Shown: positions 1-6,525 of the stretch, one piece after another
Layout: each line of letters starts with the position of its first letter
Position numbering within the stretch: the stretch's first letter is position 1
Assembly (NCBI GenBank): GCA_030588935.1
Contig: JAUUWR010000013.1
Coordinates: 1-15,916, forward strand
DNA length: 15,916 bases
From: a bacterium
GTDB lineage: Archaea; Nanobdellota; Nanobdellia; Pacearchaeales; GW2011-AR1
Direction: 5' to 3'
Program-made: the position numbers and the translations under genes
The notes under the pieces: model-generated
Database searches by the model: none
What the model saw: the letters and a program-made list of their open reading frames with translations, nothing else
What the model was told of the DNA's origin: nothing

Positions 1-573
1 ATTAACAACAAAAGCCCTAGTAGAAACATTGTCATTTATATTAAATTCCAGAATTTGCTTGTTGACAAAAGGCTTTTCTGTCACAATCTTATCCAAAACC
101 TGGTTGGAATTTTTAACTTCAGAAAAACTTGTTAAATGCAATTCCCCATTTCTAATAGTAGCGTTGCTTATTTCAACTACCCCTCCTTCAATCACCTGCC
201 CCTTAACAATTAAATCAATATGATTTTCATCCCATAAAACAGTCCTTATATTGCTTGTGTCATCTGCTAAAACAAAACTACCAATCCTACCGCTCCTTCC
301 GTTTTTATTATATTCCCTGACAGGAAACATATTTATTATTTTCCCAACAAGATTTATTTTTTTCATTCCAGGAACAATCTGAGCTATCTTAATCATCTGC
401 TTGTCAAAATTAACCCCGAGCTCAGCAGCAATAACCTGGGCAGCTCCTTCCTTGCTAATAAGCCAAGAAAGCTTAGCCTGCTTAGCCTCTACCTTCCTCT
501 CAATCTCCTCCACAGAAACCCCAGAACTCTTTGATATTAATTCAATCAGCTGTTGATAATTCCCATTTACCAT
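1..573 (-). CDS. Replication protein A-like ssDNA-binding protein (3' end beyond window)
   Basis: The reading frame is open from an ATG at 571-573 to the left edge (191 codons, no stop), so the C-terminus is missing. It starts MVNGNYQQLIELISKSSG and has an N-terminal helical region (about residues 1-60, with the archaeal RPA-like stretch LISKEGAAQVIAAELG). An OB-fold follows (about 70-165), including VGKIINMFPVREYNKNGRSG, FVLADDTSNIRTVLWDENHI and GGVVEISNA. This matches archaeal RPA/replication factor A large subunits, which bind single-stranded DNA in replication and repair. A TATA-like box at 601-610 predicts a leader of only about 6 nt, and there is no convincing Shine-Dalgarno site. It diverges from the aEF1B gene. 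Family recognition is from motifs only. Any zinc finger or second OB-fold would lie outside the window. Confidence 0.88.
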   Translation of the reverse strand, partial: MVNGNYQQLIELISKSSGVSVEEIERKVEAKQAKLSWLISKEGAAQVIAAELGVNFDKQMIKIAQIVPGMKKINLVGKIINMFPVREYNKNGRSGRIGSFVLADDTSNIRTVLWDENHIDLIVKGQVIEGGVVEISNATIRNGELHLTSFSEVKNSNQVLDKIVTEKPFVNKQILEFNINDNVSTRAFVVN

Positions 574-600
574 CTTTTAATTCTATAAAATACCCAAAAT

Positions 601-610
601 CCTTTATAAG
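601..610 (-). promoter_or_regulatory. TATA-like box of the RPA gene
   Basis: Read on the minus strand this is CTTATAAAGG, centred 32.5 nt before the ATG at 573. With the usual archaeal TATA-to-start distance of about 25 nt, transcription would begin near 580, leaving a very short leader. It is inferred from position and composition only. Confidence 0.5.
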
Positions 611-651
611 AATTATGTTTGTTGAAAACATACAAACCATCAAATCCAAAC

Positions 652-661
652 CTTTATAAAC
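652..661 (+). promoter_or_regulatory. TATA box of the aEF1B gene
   Basis: CTTTATAAAC is centred 25.5 nt upstream of the ATG at 682. That spacing predicts transcription starting at or next to the start codon (leaderless mRNA). It also supports 682 over any start further upstream, because the box lies inside the longer open frame. Confidence 0.65.
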
Positions 662-681
662 AAATTTTTCAAAATTGTATT

Positions 682-954
682 ATGGGAACTGCAATAATTA
701 AAATGAAAATAATGCCTAATTCTCCAGATGCAAATTTGGATGAAATAGAAGAAAAGGCAAAAGAAATAATAGCAAAAGAGACAAAATCAGAAATTAAAAC
801 TGAAAAAGAACCTGTTGCATTTGGCTTAAATGCTGTTATTCTCACATTTACTTGGGACGAAGATAAATCAATTGATAACCTGCAGGATAATTTAAAAAAA
901 ATCCAAAATACAAGTTCTGCTGAGGTGATTGACTTTCGCAGAGCTTTCGGATAA
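682..954 (+). CDS. ef1b: Translation elongation factor 1-beta (aEF1B)
   Basis: This 90-aa protein is the guanine-nucleotide exchange factor that reloads aEF1A with GTP during translation. The length and sequence are typical of archaeal aEF1B: MGTAIIKMKIMPNSPDANLD at the N-terminus, then EPVAFGLNAVILTFTWDED, and a C-terminus ending VIDFRRAFG. The same frame extends upstream to an ATG at 619, but those 21 extra residues are unlike the family. The TATA box at 652-661 also lies inside that extension, so 682 is the start. It is divergent from RPA and followed by a repeat element (copy D) and the HIT-like gene. Identification is secure from the conserved core. Confidence 0.93.
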   Translation: MGTAIIKMKIMPNSPDANLDEIEEKAKEIIAKETKSEIKTEKEPVAFGLNAVILTFTWDEDKSIDNLQDNLKKIQNTSSAEVIDFRRAFG

Positions 955-981
955 ATTGATATTAATAAGCAATAACCTAAA

Positions 982-1065
982 CAATATCACTAAGTTACAA
1001 AATATTACGCTCTAAAGATGAGAAGCTTAAGAAAACTCATTTGAGTAGCTCGATTATTCATAAGA
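982..1065 (+). repeat. Upstream repeat element, copy D (before the HIT-like gene)
   Basis: This is one of four related 84-101-nt elements; the others, read on the minus strand, are at 6526-6626, 7347-7430 and 7665-7756. Shared blocks in sense orientation are an ATATCACTAA/ATTAATAA-like start, TTACAA, GATGAG followed by GCTTAAG, and a terminal ATAAG. Copies B and D also share the following ATTCCAGAA. Copy D contains a small hairpin (ACTCA-TT-TGAGT). It ends 31 nt before the ATG at 1097, and its terminal TTCATAAG could act as a weak TATA box. It is the most diverged copy. Confidence 0.6.
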
Positions 1066-1096
1066 TTCCAGAATAAAATAATATAAACCAACAAAA

Positions 1097-1726
1097 ATGC
1101 TATCAAAAGAACAATCTGAAGAAATAAAAAAACAACTCCTTTTACAAGTTGACAAACTTCCTCAAGAAAACAAAGAACAGATTAAAAAATATATTTCTAA
1201 ATTAAATGGAGAACAATTAGAAGAATTCTTAAAACAAAACAAAATCCAAATTCAGCAACCAGGGGTTACAGAAGGAGCAGCGCCCCTTGCCAAAGAAACT
1301 CAATGCATCTTCTGCTCAATTATAAAAAATCAAATTCCGTCAAATAAAATTGCAGAAAACAAAAAATCAATCGCAATACTTGAAATAAATCCTTTATCAA
1401 AAGGTCATTCATTAATACTGCCAATCGAACACACAACAATAGAAAAAATCCCAAGACAAGCATTAAGCTTAGCTCAAAAAATAACTAAAAAAATAAAAAC
1501 AAAACTCAAACCAGAAGATGTCAAGATCGAAACCTCAAGTTTCCAAGGACATGCTATCATAAATGTAATCCCTTTTTACAAAGATGTCCCGCCTAAAAAA
1601 GAAAAAGCTTCTGAACAAGAATTACAAAAGCTTCAATCTAAATTAGAAACAAAGAAGAAAGCTCCGAAGACTATAAGAGTAAAAAAGATTTCAAAACTTC
1701 CTGAAGTGAGTTTTAGGATTCCTTAA
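1097..1726 (+). CDS. HIT-like protein with a degenerate histidine triad
   Basis: The 209-aa protein has three parts. Residues 1-60 are a charged helical N-terminal region. Residues 68-162 are a histidine-triad (HIT)-like domain, and 163-209 form a Lys-rich tail. The HIT core shows the zinc-type pair C70-x2-C73 (CIFCSIIKNQIPSNK), then INPLSKGHSLILPIEH, and the triad region GHAIINVIPFY. The canonical HxHxHxx is here H152-A-I154-I-N156-V-I: the first His is kept, the usual nucleophilic middle His is Ile and the third is Asn. Nucleotide hydrolase or transferase activity is therefore doubtful, and a binding role is possible. It converges with the prepilin peptidase, the two stop codons overlapping by 4 nt (1723-1726). 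Repeat copy D precedes it. The lack of an earlier ATG fixes the start. Confidence 0.85.
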   Translation: MLSKEQSEEIKKQLLLQVDKLPQENKEQIKKYISKLNGEQLEEFLKQNKIQIQQPGVTEGAAPLAKETQCIFCSIIKNQIPSNKIAENKKSIAILEINPLSKGHSLILPIEHTTIEKIPRQALSLAQKITKKIKTKLKPEDVKIETSSFQGHAIINVIPFYKDVPPKKEKASEQELQKLQSKLETKKKAPKTIRVKKISKLPEVSFRIP

Positions 1727-2577
1727 AACAACCACCCAACCCGCCACATCAAATACAACAACCCCAAAAATCCAAACAAAAAACTCGGAGTAAAAGGAAT
1801 TCCTTGTTTAATCAAAATCTTTTTCCTGCTTTTCCTAATCAACTTTAATTTCCTTTTAGAAACGCCTTCCCAATTAGACCTGATTTTTTTCCCGCCAACA
1901 ACAATATCCCTATACAGCCAATCTCCTTCAGTCACCTCAGAAGGTTTTACTTTCTTAATCATACAGCTTTCTTCAACAGCTTTTGCAAAAATAAATAACA
2001 CAGGAAACAACAAAATAACCAAGCCAATTAAAACAAATCCAGGCTGATTAATAAAAAAAGAAAAAACTACCCACAGCAAAGCAAAAACCAGGGCAATAAA
2101 GAACATTTTCTTATGCAAGGCATACTGCCTCCCAAACTCCTTGCTAAATTTCTTAAAATTTCTAGATATTAAACAAACAGCATAAATCAAAGCATAAACA
2201 CTTCCCACGACTAAGAACAACAAAATAAAATATCCAAAAATCTTTAGATTAATTAACCAATGATAACTTAATGGCAAAACTGCACCAAGAGCCATCAGCA
2301 GTTTTGCATCTCCTCCTGCAAACAATCTTGAATAATAAAATAAATTACCCAAACCAAAAAATATTACAAGCCCAATCAAGCCATTTAAAGCAAACCAATA
2401 ATTTCCATTAAAAATACTCACAGACGCTCTATAAGCCAACGCAAACACAATCAAGCTAAAATTCCATAAATTATCAACCTCTCTCCTCCTCAAATCCTGA
2501 ACAACAGCTCCAACAATCCAAACCAGCCCCAGCACAACCAAAAACAAATTTTCATTATTAATTAAACTATTAATCAT
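1723..2577 (-). CDS. Archaeal prepilin/preflagellin peptidase (A24 family)
   Basis: The 284-aa multi-pass membrane protein is an aspartic protease that cleaves class III signal peptides from prepilins at the cytoplasmic face of the membrane. Both catalytic Asp motifs are visible: D28 in QDLRRREVDN and D90 in AGGDAKL, as in the FlaK/PibD group. Hydrophobic helices lie near 8-26, 38-55, 62-80, 98-135, 158-177, 179-199 and 263-283. A soluble stretch (about 205-258, containing EGDWL) precedes IPFTPSFLFG, resembling the archaeal A24 C-terminal type II extension. The ATG is supported by AGGTGA (minus strand, 2584-2589) at 6-nt spacing. Its natural substrates are the many K-K/R-A/G prepilins at 3113-8966. 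It is not co-transcribed with them in this window, being separated by an opposite-strand gene. Confidence 0.93.
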   Translation of the reverse strand: MINSLINNENLFLVVLGLVWIVGAVVQDLRRREVDNLWNFSLIVFALAYRASVSIFNGNYWFALNGLIGLVIFFGLGNLFYYSRLFAGGDAKLLMALGAVLPLSYHWLINLKIFGYFILLFLVVGSVYALIYAVCLISRNFKKFSKEFGRQYALHKKMFFIALVFALLWVVFSFFINQPGFVLIGLVILLFPVLFIFAKAVEESCMIKKVKPSEVTEGDWLYRDIVVGGKKIRSNWEGVSKRKLKLIRKSRKKILIKQGIPFTPSFLFGFLGLLYLMWRVGWLF

Positions 2578-2583
2578 TCTCTC

Positions 2584-2589
2584 TCACCT
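2584..2589 (-). promoter_or_regulatory. Shine-Dalgarno site of the prepilin peptidase
   Basis: AGGTGA on the minus strand is followed by 6 nt and then ATG. It is one of the few clear ribosome binding sites in the window, since most genes here look leaderless, and it fixes the start at 2577. Confidence 0.6.
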
Positions 2590-2635
2590 TTTAATATAAT
2601 AAATAAAAACCATTAATAAATATTTAGATAAGTAA

Positions 2636-2645
2636 TTTTATAAAC
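2636..2645 (+). promoter_or_regulatory. TATA box of the three-helix membrane protein gene
   Basis: TTTTATAAAC is centred exactly 25.5 nt before the ATG at 2666, the same spacing as for aEF1B. This predicts a leaderless transcript and supports the reality of a gene with no family assignment. Confidence 0.6.
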
Positions 2646-2665
2646 ATTAATAGCCACATAATATT

Positions 2666-2944
2666 ATGAAAAATAAAGATCTCTATGTTGTTGTAACAAT
2701 CGCTATCCTTCTTTTAATCGCTGGAATTTATCTATTTTTTGGAAAAGAACCATTATCTAAGGTTCCTTTAAAAACATGGATTCTTGAAATTGCTATTTTC
2801 TTAGGATTTTTTTATTCATTGATTATTGGTATAGAAATCAGAAATAAAAATTTTAAATTTGTTTTTGCGGGATTACAAATATTTTTATTTGTCATCCTTA
2901 TAATAATTTCATATTCTATATTTAAAATTATAAAACCAGTTTAA
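2666..2944 (+). CDS. Small three-helix membrane protein, unknown function
   Basis: The 92-aa protein has three predicted membrane helices at about residues 7-26, 37-57 and 65-87, joined by short charged loops (FFGKEPLSKVPLKTW and EIRNKNFKF). I recognise no family. A well-placed TATA box at 2636-2645 supports expression as a leaderless mRNA. It lies between the prepilin peptidase (divergent) and the pilin region (convergent), so a pilus-related role is possible only by location. No cysteines or catalytic motifs are seen. Confidence 0.7.
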   Translation: MKNKDLYVVVTIAILLLIAGIYLFFGKEPLSKVPLKTWILEIAIFLGFFYSLIIGIEIRNKNFKFVFAGLQIFLFVILIIISYSIFKIIKPV

Positions 2945-2972
2945 ATCAAAAAATAATTAAATAATATAAAAT

Positions 2973-3095
2973 TCATCCATCAACCTTCTTCCTTTTCTTA
3001 GTCCTGCCACTCCCCCCTTTCTTATATCTATTATAACGCGCCTTAGCCCGCTTATCTGTCTTAGTCTTTCTTCTTTGAGGTGTTGCGTAGTCCAT
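2973..3095 (-). CDS. 40-aa strongly basic microprotein
   Basis: The ATG (3093-3095) to TGA (2973-2975) frame encodes a 40-residue peptide starting MDYATPQRRKTKTDKRAKAR and ending in KKRKKVDG, with Lys and Arg at close to half of all positions. Such composition suggests RNA, ribosome or DNA binding, but I recognise no family. It starts 17 nt after the stop of the 3113-3424 pilin and may share its transcript. I see no strong TATA box or Shine-Dalgarno site of its own. The G-rich codon choice (GGG GGG AGT GGC AGG) differs from random AT-rich intergenic DNA here, which favours a real gene. A spurious reading frame cannot be excluded. Confidence 0.5.
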   Translation of the reverse strand: MDYATPQRRKTKTDKRAKARYNRYKKGGSGRTKKRKKVDG

Positions 3096-3112
3096 TTTAA
3101 ACTAAATTAGGA

Positions 3113-3424
3113 CTATCCTGCTGGGCAAGTTAAATCATCACAATCTTTAGGATTTATTGCTGCCACATTACAGTTAGCATGTTTAGTTGTACCAACTGTT
3201 ACCTCAGCACAATATGTCTCAGCATTCCCTGCAGCACAAGCTACTATACAATTTCTCTTAGCTTTTGACAAATCGTCCCCAAAAGCAGCTTTAATTGCTG
3301 TGCTAAAATCATCCCAGCCCATAACCAAAATAGAAACAATTCCAATCAAAACAATCAATCCTATAACTAAAAGGATTATTGTTGAAATCGCAAGTTGCAC
3401 ACCTCTTTTGTCTTTAATTTTCAT
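3113..3424 (-). CDS. Cysteine-rich pilin-like protein (class III signal), paralogue 1
   Basis: The 103-aa prepilin starts MKIKDKRG, with predicted cleavage after G8, followed by a hydrophobic helix (about 11-35) ending in MGW. The exposed domain has six cysteines (C59, C63, C72, C85, C95, C100) in the pattern C-x3-C-x8-C-x12-C-x9-C-x4-C, which could form three disulfides. The upstream neighbour (3455-3937) keeps the same first C-x3-C-x8-C and last C-x4-C spacings, and the shared words CxxAC and MGW, so the two are tandem paralogues. A TATA-like box at 3445-3454, centred 25.5 nt before the ATG, suggests it has its own leaderless promoter. Assignment as a pilin rests on the signal and topology; the head domain is not recognised. 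Confidence 0.82.
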   Translation of the reverse strand: MKIKDKRGVQLAISTIILLVIGLIVLIGIVSILVMGWDDFSTAIKAAFGDDLSKAKRNCIVACAAGNAETYCAEVTVGTTKHANCNVAAINPKDCDDLTCPAG

Positions 3425-3444
3425 AAAACAAATAAGAACTAATA

Positions 3445-3454
3445 GTTTTTAAAG
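3445..3454 (-). promoter_or_regulatory. TATA-like box of pilin 3113-3424
   Basis: CTTTAAAAAC on the minus strand is centred 25.5 nt before the ATG at 3424. It directly abuts the stop codon of the upstream pilin, so the downstream paralogue can be expressed separately. Confidence 0.5.
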
Positions 3455-3937
3455 TTATTCCTCAAATTTATAACAACAATTCTTACCAGCATTGTCTCCA
3501 GCATCAGATAAATCTCCTCCAGTATATACATCTGGCTTAGATGTAGGACAATCTCCTTCTATCCAATCCCCTCCAATACTATTACAAGTTTTAGTTCCTT
3601 CTCCACTAGAATCACAAGTAATCGCCTTACATTCATCTATTCCATATTTTGCATAATCAGAATTTGTGGCTAACGCATAACAATTAGTATCTTCTATATC
3701 ATCCCCCTTTATTTTAAGGGTCCTAAGTTCAGAACAAAAATCATACTTCCCCCCAGTAGCACAGGCAATCTCACACTGGCTCACAATCTGCTGGACATTA
3801 TTAGAAGGAGCAATCCAATCTTTAATACCACTCCAACCCATAGTAAACCCCACTATAAGCATAACTAAAACAATCACGCCTAATATTATCAAAATAATTG
3901 TAGTTATTGACAATCCCTGAGCTTTTTTACCTTCCAT
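3455..3937 (-). CDS. Cysteine-rich pilin-like protein (class III signal), paralogue 2
   Basis: The 160-aa prepilin has MEGKKA (cleavage predicted after A6), then QGLSITTIILIILG and a hydrophobic helix (about 9-32) ending in MGW. The head domain has ten cysteines (C55, C59, C68, C86, C103, C108, C118, C130, C154, C155). The first six match the 103-aa paralogue downstream, with longer loops between. The last four belong to a C-terminal extension absent from that paralogue, ending in an adjacent Cys pair (NCCYKF). Such proteins would be anchored in the membrane or polymerised into a pilus, with the disulfide-rich head outside. The 113-nt gap upstream holds two adjacent hairpins. Nothing obvious fits a TATA box at leaderless distance, so a leader containing hairpin 3951-3969 is likely. 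Confidence 0.82.
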   Translation of the reverse strand: MEGKKAQGLSITTIILIILGVIVLVMLIVGFTMGWSGIKDWIAPSNNVQQIVSQCEIACATGGKYDFCSELRTLKIKGDDIEDTNCYALATNSDYAKYGIDECKAITCDSSGEGTKTCNSIGGDWIEGDCPTSKPDVYTGGDLSDAGDNAGKNCCYKFEE

Positions 3938-3950
3938 TAGCTTTTGATTT

Positions 3951-3969
3951 AACTTTTCTCAGAAAAGTT
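3951..3969 (-). other. Perfect hairpin upstream of the Cys-rich pilin
   Basis: AACTTTTCT-C-AGAAAAGTT on the plus strand has 9-bp perfect arms and a 1-nt centre, and could equally be a dyad protein-binding site. It lies 14 nt before the ATG at 3937 and is probably in the leader or promoter region of that pilin. Confidence 0.5.
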
Positions 3970-3980
3970 AGTTTTTTGTT

Positions 3981-4006
3981 CAAACTTGTTTTTCTAAAAA
4001 AGTTTG
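3981..4006 (-). other. Second hairpin downstream of the five-pilin operon
   Basis: CAAACTT and AAGTTTG form a 7-bp arm extended by three more A-T pairs after one mismatch. It sits 11 nt from the perfect hairpin at 3951-3969. In minus-strand order it follows the stop at 4051 of the five-gene operon, so it may act in transcript ending as well as in the next gene's leader. The role is not determined. Confidence 0.4.
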
Positions 4007-4050
4007 CCTCTTTCTTTAAATAAATAAATGATTATTCTTTTTAAATGTTT

Positions 4051-4386
4051 TTACGGATTAAAAGTATATGTAATTTCAATTAATTTTTCACCTTCCTTGC
4101 TCCAAACCCAAATCCCTTTTGGCGCATAACTTTTTTTAATTACTAATTTCCCTCCTTTTTCTTCAACACCATATAAATTAAGAACTTCTTTTCCAAAATT
4201 ATCAGAAGAATAATTTGCAGACTCTGCTAAATTATAAACAGCTTGTAAATAAAAAACAGAATTTACTTTCCCATTAACCCTTCTGTCTTTGTCAACAGCA
4301 TAAAAACTAAACAAAGCTGCAGCACACAAAGCTATGACTCCAATTACTAAAATTGTTATTGCAATGTCTGCTTTTTTGTTTTTCAT
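4051..4386 (-). CDS. Pilin-like protein (class III signal), operon gene 5
   Basis: The 111-aa protein starts MKNKKA, with predicted cleavage after A6, then DIAITILVIGVIALCAAALF forms the hydrophobic helix (7-30). The head (31-111) has no cysteine after the helix and contains two putative beta segments (KLVIKKSY, KLIEITYTF). An ATG 15 codons upstream (4431) is in frame, but it would put about 15 non-signal residues before the prepilin motif and overlap the upstream gene by 44 nt. The start at 4386 leaves a 1-nt gap after the preceding TAA and is preferred. It is the last gene of the compact operon 6505-4051. The function of the head is unknown. Confidence 0.8.
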   Translation of the reverse strand: MKNKKADIAITILVIGVIALCAAALFSFYAVDKDRRVNGKVNSVFYLQAVYNLAESANYSSDNFGKEVLNLYGVEEKGGKLVIKKSYAPKGIWVWSKEGEKLIEITYTFNP

Positions 4387-4387
4387 T

Positions 4388-4894
4388 TTAAGTTTTAAGC
4401 AAAAGTGAACTACAACTTTCATGAAGTTCAAATTTCCTCCCTTGTAAATCCATAACTAAAGAATACTTAGAATTACTTGTATATTTTCCTTTTTCTATAT
4501 CATTAAAAGATTTAACAGATTTGCCTTTTCCAGGAAAATAGTCAAAAACCCAGGCCCCACCATACTGAGATTCAAAACAATTTGGAACCCTTACTAAGAT
4601 CTCTCTTAAATTAGCTCCTAACTTTTCATAATCTTCATTAATTAAAATTTGTTGTACACTTTCTCCATTTATTTTTGTTTGCAACAAAGCCAACAACATT
4701 TGTTCAGAATCTACAGCAGAAGATGTTTTACCTACTCCAACCGCCCCTTCAATCTTAAAAAGATTCTTAGCCCACTCAGATCCAGCCAAAACCCCAGCAG
4801 CATAAACAAAAATAATCACAACAACTAAAATAATTATAGTTGCAACTACCCAAGTCATTGTTGCACCAATTGTTCCTCTTTTATTATTTAACAT
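4388..4894 (-). CDS. Pilin-like protein (class III signal), operon gene 4
   Basis: The 168-aa protein starts MLNNKRG (cleavage predicted after G7), followed by TIGATMTWVVATIIILVVV and a helix running to about residue 36. The head contains a Gln/Leu-rich segment (SEQMLLALLQTKING, residues 63-77) and two cysteines (C106 and C161) that could pair. Its ATG directly abuts the stop of the preceding gene at 4895, and its own stop is 1 nt from the next start, consistent with one mRNA and translational coupling. I cannot name a family. Membrane anchoring and processing by the 1723-2577 peptidase follow from the signal. Confidence 0.8.
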   Translation of the reverse strand: MLNNKRGTIGATMTWVVATIIILVVVIIFVYAAGVLAGSEWAKNLFKIEGAVGVGKTSSAVDSEQMLLALLQTKINGESVQQILINEDYEKLGANLREILVRVPNCFESQYGGAWVFDYFPGKGKSVKSFNDIEKGKYTSNSKYSLVMDLQGRKFELHESCSSLLLKT

Positions 4895-5371
4895 TTAATT
4901 TTTCCCAACTGAAGAAGTAATCTGTATTATTACTCCTTCACCATTATTTAAAACATAAACTGCATCTGTATTGCATTTAGGAATCTTCTTGCCTTCTGCA
5001 TTACAATATTCTAAAAAATCCTTTCTTCCCACTTTAATATCCTCTCTTAATTTTTCTGAACTATCAAAATCATACAACTTAATTAAAACACCATATTGCT
5101 CTTCCCCATCACACTTCTCAGTATTATCTCTAAAATCAAATTTACAAAAATCAATTAAATCAAAATCTTCTTTCAAAACTTCTCCATTTAATTCTCCTTG
5201 CCTAACCAAGCAATCAATAACTTTATCATTCAAAATCCCTGCTTCTAATTCTCTAACATCTAAAGGCGAACCATAAAAAATAATAACTCCAGATACAATC
5301 CCAACCCCAACCATAATATAAATTATAAAAAGATAAATACTCAACACTCTTTCACCTGCTTTTTTATTCAT
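4895..5371 (-). CDS. Pilin-like protein (class III signal), operon gene 3
   Basis: The 158-aa protein starts MNKKAGERVLSIYLFIIYIM. Cleavage could follow A5 or G6, and the helix spans about 9-33. The head begins with GSPLDVRELEAGILNDKVID, resembling N-terminal head segments I associate with pilin-like proteins of DPANN archaea (from memory, not searched). Five cysteines follow (C54, C76, C87, C123, C133). The ORF overlaps the preceding gene by 8 nt (5364-5371) and abuts the next, so translation is probably coupled. The odd number of cysteines leaves one unpaired or available for an intermolecular bond. Confidence 0.8.
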   Translation of the reverse strand: MNKKAGERVLSIYLFIIYIMVGVGIVSGVIIFYGSPLDVRELEAGILNDKVIDCLVRQGELNGEVLKEDFDLIDFCKFDFRDNTEKCDGEEQYGVLIKLYDFDSSEKLREDIKVGRKDFLEYCNAEGKKIPKCNTDAVYVLNNGEGVIIQITSSVGKN

Positions 5372-5771
5372 TTTTCTTCTCCTTAATAACTAAAAACAAA
5401 TAATCTTCATCTTCCTTAATATTATAACCAACATAAACTCCATCATTAAAATAACCATATTCATAAAAACTCTTATCACTCCCCCTCACAACAACCAAAT
5501 TCTTCTCCTTATCTATCTCAATACTTCTCACACGCTCAACCCCATTCTCCTCAGCTTCTTTAAAAAAATCCTTTAAATAAATTGAAATATCTGTCCCAGG
5601 CTTAGCAGCATCAATCAATAAAGTAACTTGCTTAGCTGTCTCTTCCTCCATCAAATGAACAGAAGAACTCTGCAAATAAATAAACACAAGCATAACTGAA
5701 AAAAAAACAACATTTAAAATGATAAAAATAACATTTTCATGCAAGATTTCTGCTTTTGTGTTCATTTTCAT
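5364..5771 (-). CDS. Pilin-like protein (class III signal), operon gene 2
   Basis: The 135-aa protein starts MKMNTKAEILHENVIFIILN. Predicted cleavage is after A7 (TKA|E), which leaves a Glu near position +1 of the mature protein as is common in pilins. The helix runs to about residue 33. The head has AKQVTLLIDAAKPGTDISIY (45-64), then a charged alpha/beta region without cysteines. That cysteine-free head contrasts with most of its neighbours. The ATG overlaps the preceding TGA as ATGA (5768-5771). A second ATG two codons later is also possible and would not change the mature protein. Confidence 0.8.
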   Translation of the reverse strand: MKMNTKAEILHENVIFIILNVVFFSVMLVFIYLQSSSVHLMEEETAKQVTLLIDAAKPGTDISIYLKDFFKEAEENGVERVRSIEIDKEKNLVVVRGSDKSFYEYGYFNDGVYVGYNIKEDEDYLFLVIKEKKNE

Positions 5772-6505
5772 ACTTCAGTAACAAATTTAGAACAGCCTAA
5801 TTCTCCTAAATCTTTTGAACTAAATCTAACAAGAACAGGAGGGACTTGTTTTCCTTCCTTAAACCAAGACTCAACCCACTCAATCAACCCTTCTTCTCTA
5901 GGAATTGAAGTGGCTATTGCATATCCTTCTTTAATTTTAGGGTTTATTGCTCCTTTTTTCAAATTATCCTCATCATTGCCCCCATATAAATAATAAAAAT
6001 AATTGTTATTACTATTTGAAACTTTATTCTCTTTCATATATTGGTATAAATCCTTATAAGAAATCTCGCTACCAATTTTAGCTTTAATTTCATCATCAAA
6101 ATAAACCTTATAACAAATAGCACAAGAACCTTTGTCGTCATAGTCTACTTTTCCTTCTCCCATCATCCACCAGCAATCTGCTAATAAGTTTACCATTTCT
6201 TTAATTAATTTATTTTTATCCTCAACTTTAATCGTATCATCAACTTCTTCTTCACAATCTCCTCCCATGCTCAAACAAACATCCTGGGTTTTGCATTTTA
6301 AAGAAATAAAACCTCTGCCAACAACAGGTATTTTTGAAAAAATCCCCCGCATCATAACACTATTTCTGCAACTCTCTTTGTCAATCTCTCCTCCCAAATC
6401 CAGCATAAAAAAGAAAGCAATAATAATTCCAAAACTTATAATTAAGATTATGATTATTATCAACTGCCTTGAAGTAAGCTCGCCTCTTTTATTTTTATTT
6501 GTCAT
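5768..6505 (-). CDS. Large cysteine-rich pilin-like protein (class III signal), operon gene 1
   Basis: At 245 aa this is the largest pilin-like protein here and the first gene of the compact five-gene operon. MTNKNKRG (cleavage predicted after G8) is followed by ELTSRQLIIIIILIISFG, with the mature Glu near position +1 and a helix to about residue 35. The head has eight cysteines (C46, C71, C77, C84, C111, C128, C131, C238) and a notable ADCWWMMGEGKVDYDD segment (109-124). A C-terminal beta-like stretch (PPVLVRFSS) precedes the last Cys. Repeat copy A lies directly upstream (6526-6626) and probably carries promoter information for the whole operon. Whether it is a minor tip subunit or an assembly factor is unknown. 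Being the largest, first-encoded and Cys-rich member fits a tip role by analogy only. Confidence 0.8.
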   Translation of the reverse strand: MTNKNKRGELTSRQLIIIIILIISFGIIIAFFFMLDLGGEIDKESCRNSVMMRGIFSKIPVVGRGFISLKCKTQDVCLSMGGDCEEEVDDTIKVEDKNKLIKEMVNLLADCWWMMGEGKVDYDDKGSCAICYKVYFDDEIKAKIGSEISYKDLYQYMKENKVSNSNNNYFYYLYGGNDEDNLKKGAINPKIKEGYAIATSIPREEGLIEWVESWFKEGKQVPPVLVRFSSKDLGELGCSKFVTEV

Positions 6506-6525
6506 TTTTTATTTTTAACTTATAT

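Noticed and set aside
619..681. N-terminal extension of aEF1B from the ATG at 619
   Set aside because: It contains the gene's TATA box and does not resemble the family N-terminus.
4387..4431. Start of the 4051 pilin at the ATG at 4431
   Set aside because: It would put a non-signal stretch before the prepilin motif and overlap the upstream gene by 44 nt; the ATG at 4386 fits better.
4971..5276. Plus-strand open frame of 101 codons
   Set aside because: It lies antisense within the 4895-5371 pilin gene and shows Ser/Lys/Leu-rich composition typical of a shadow frame.
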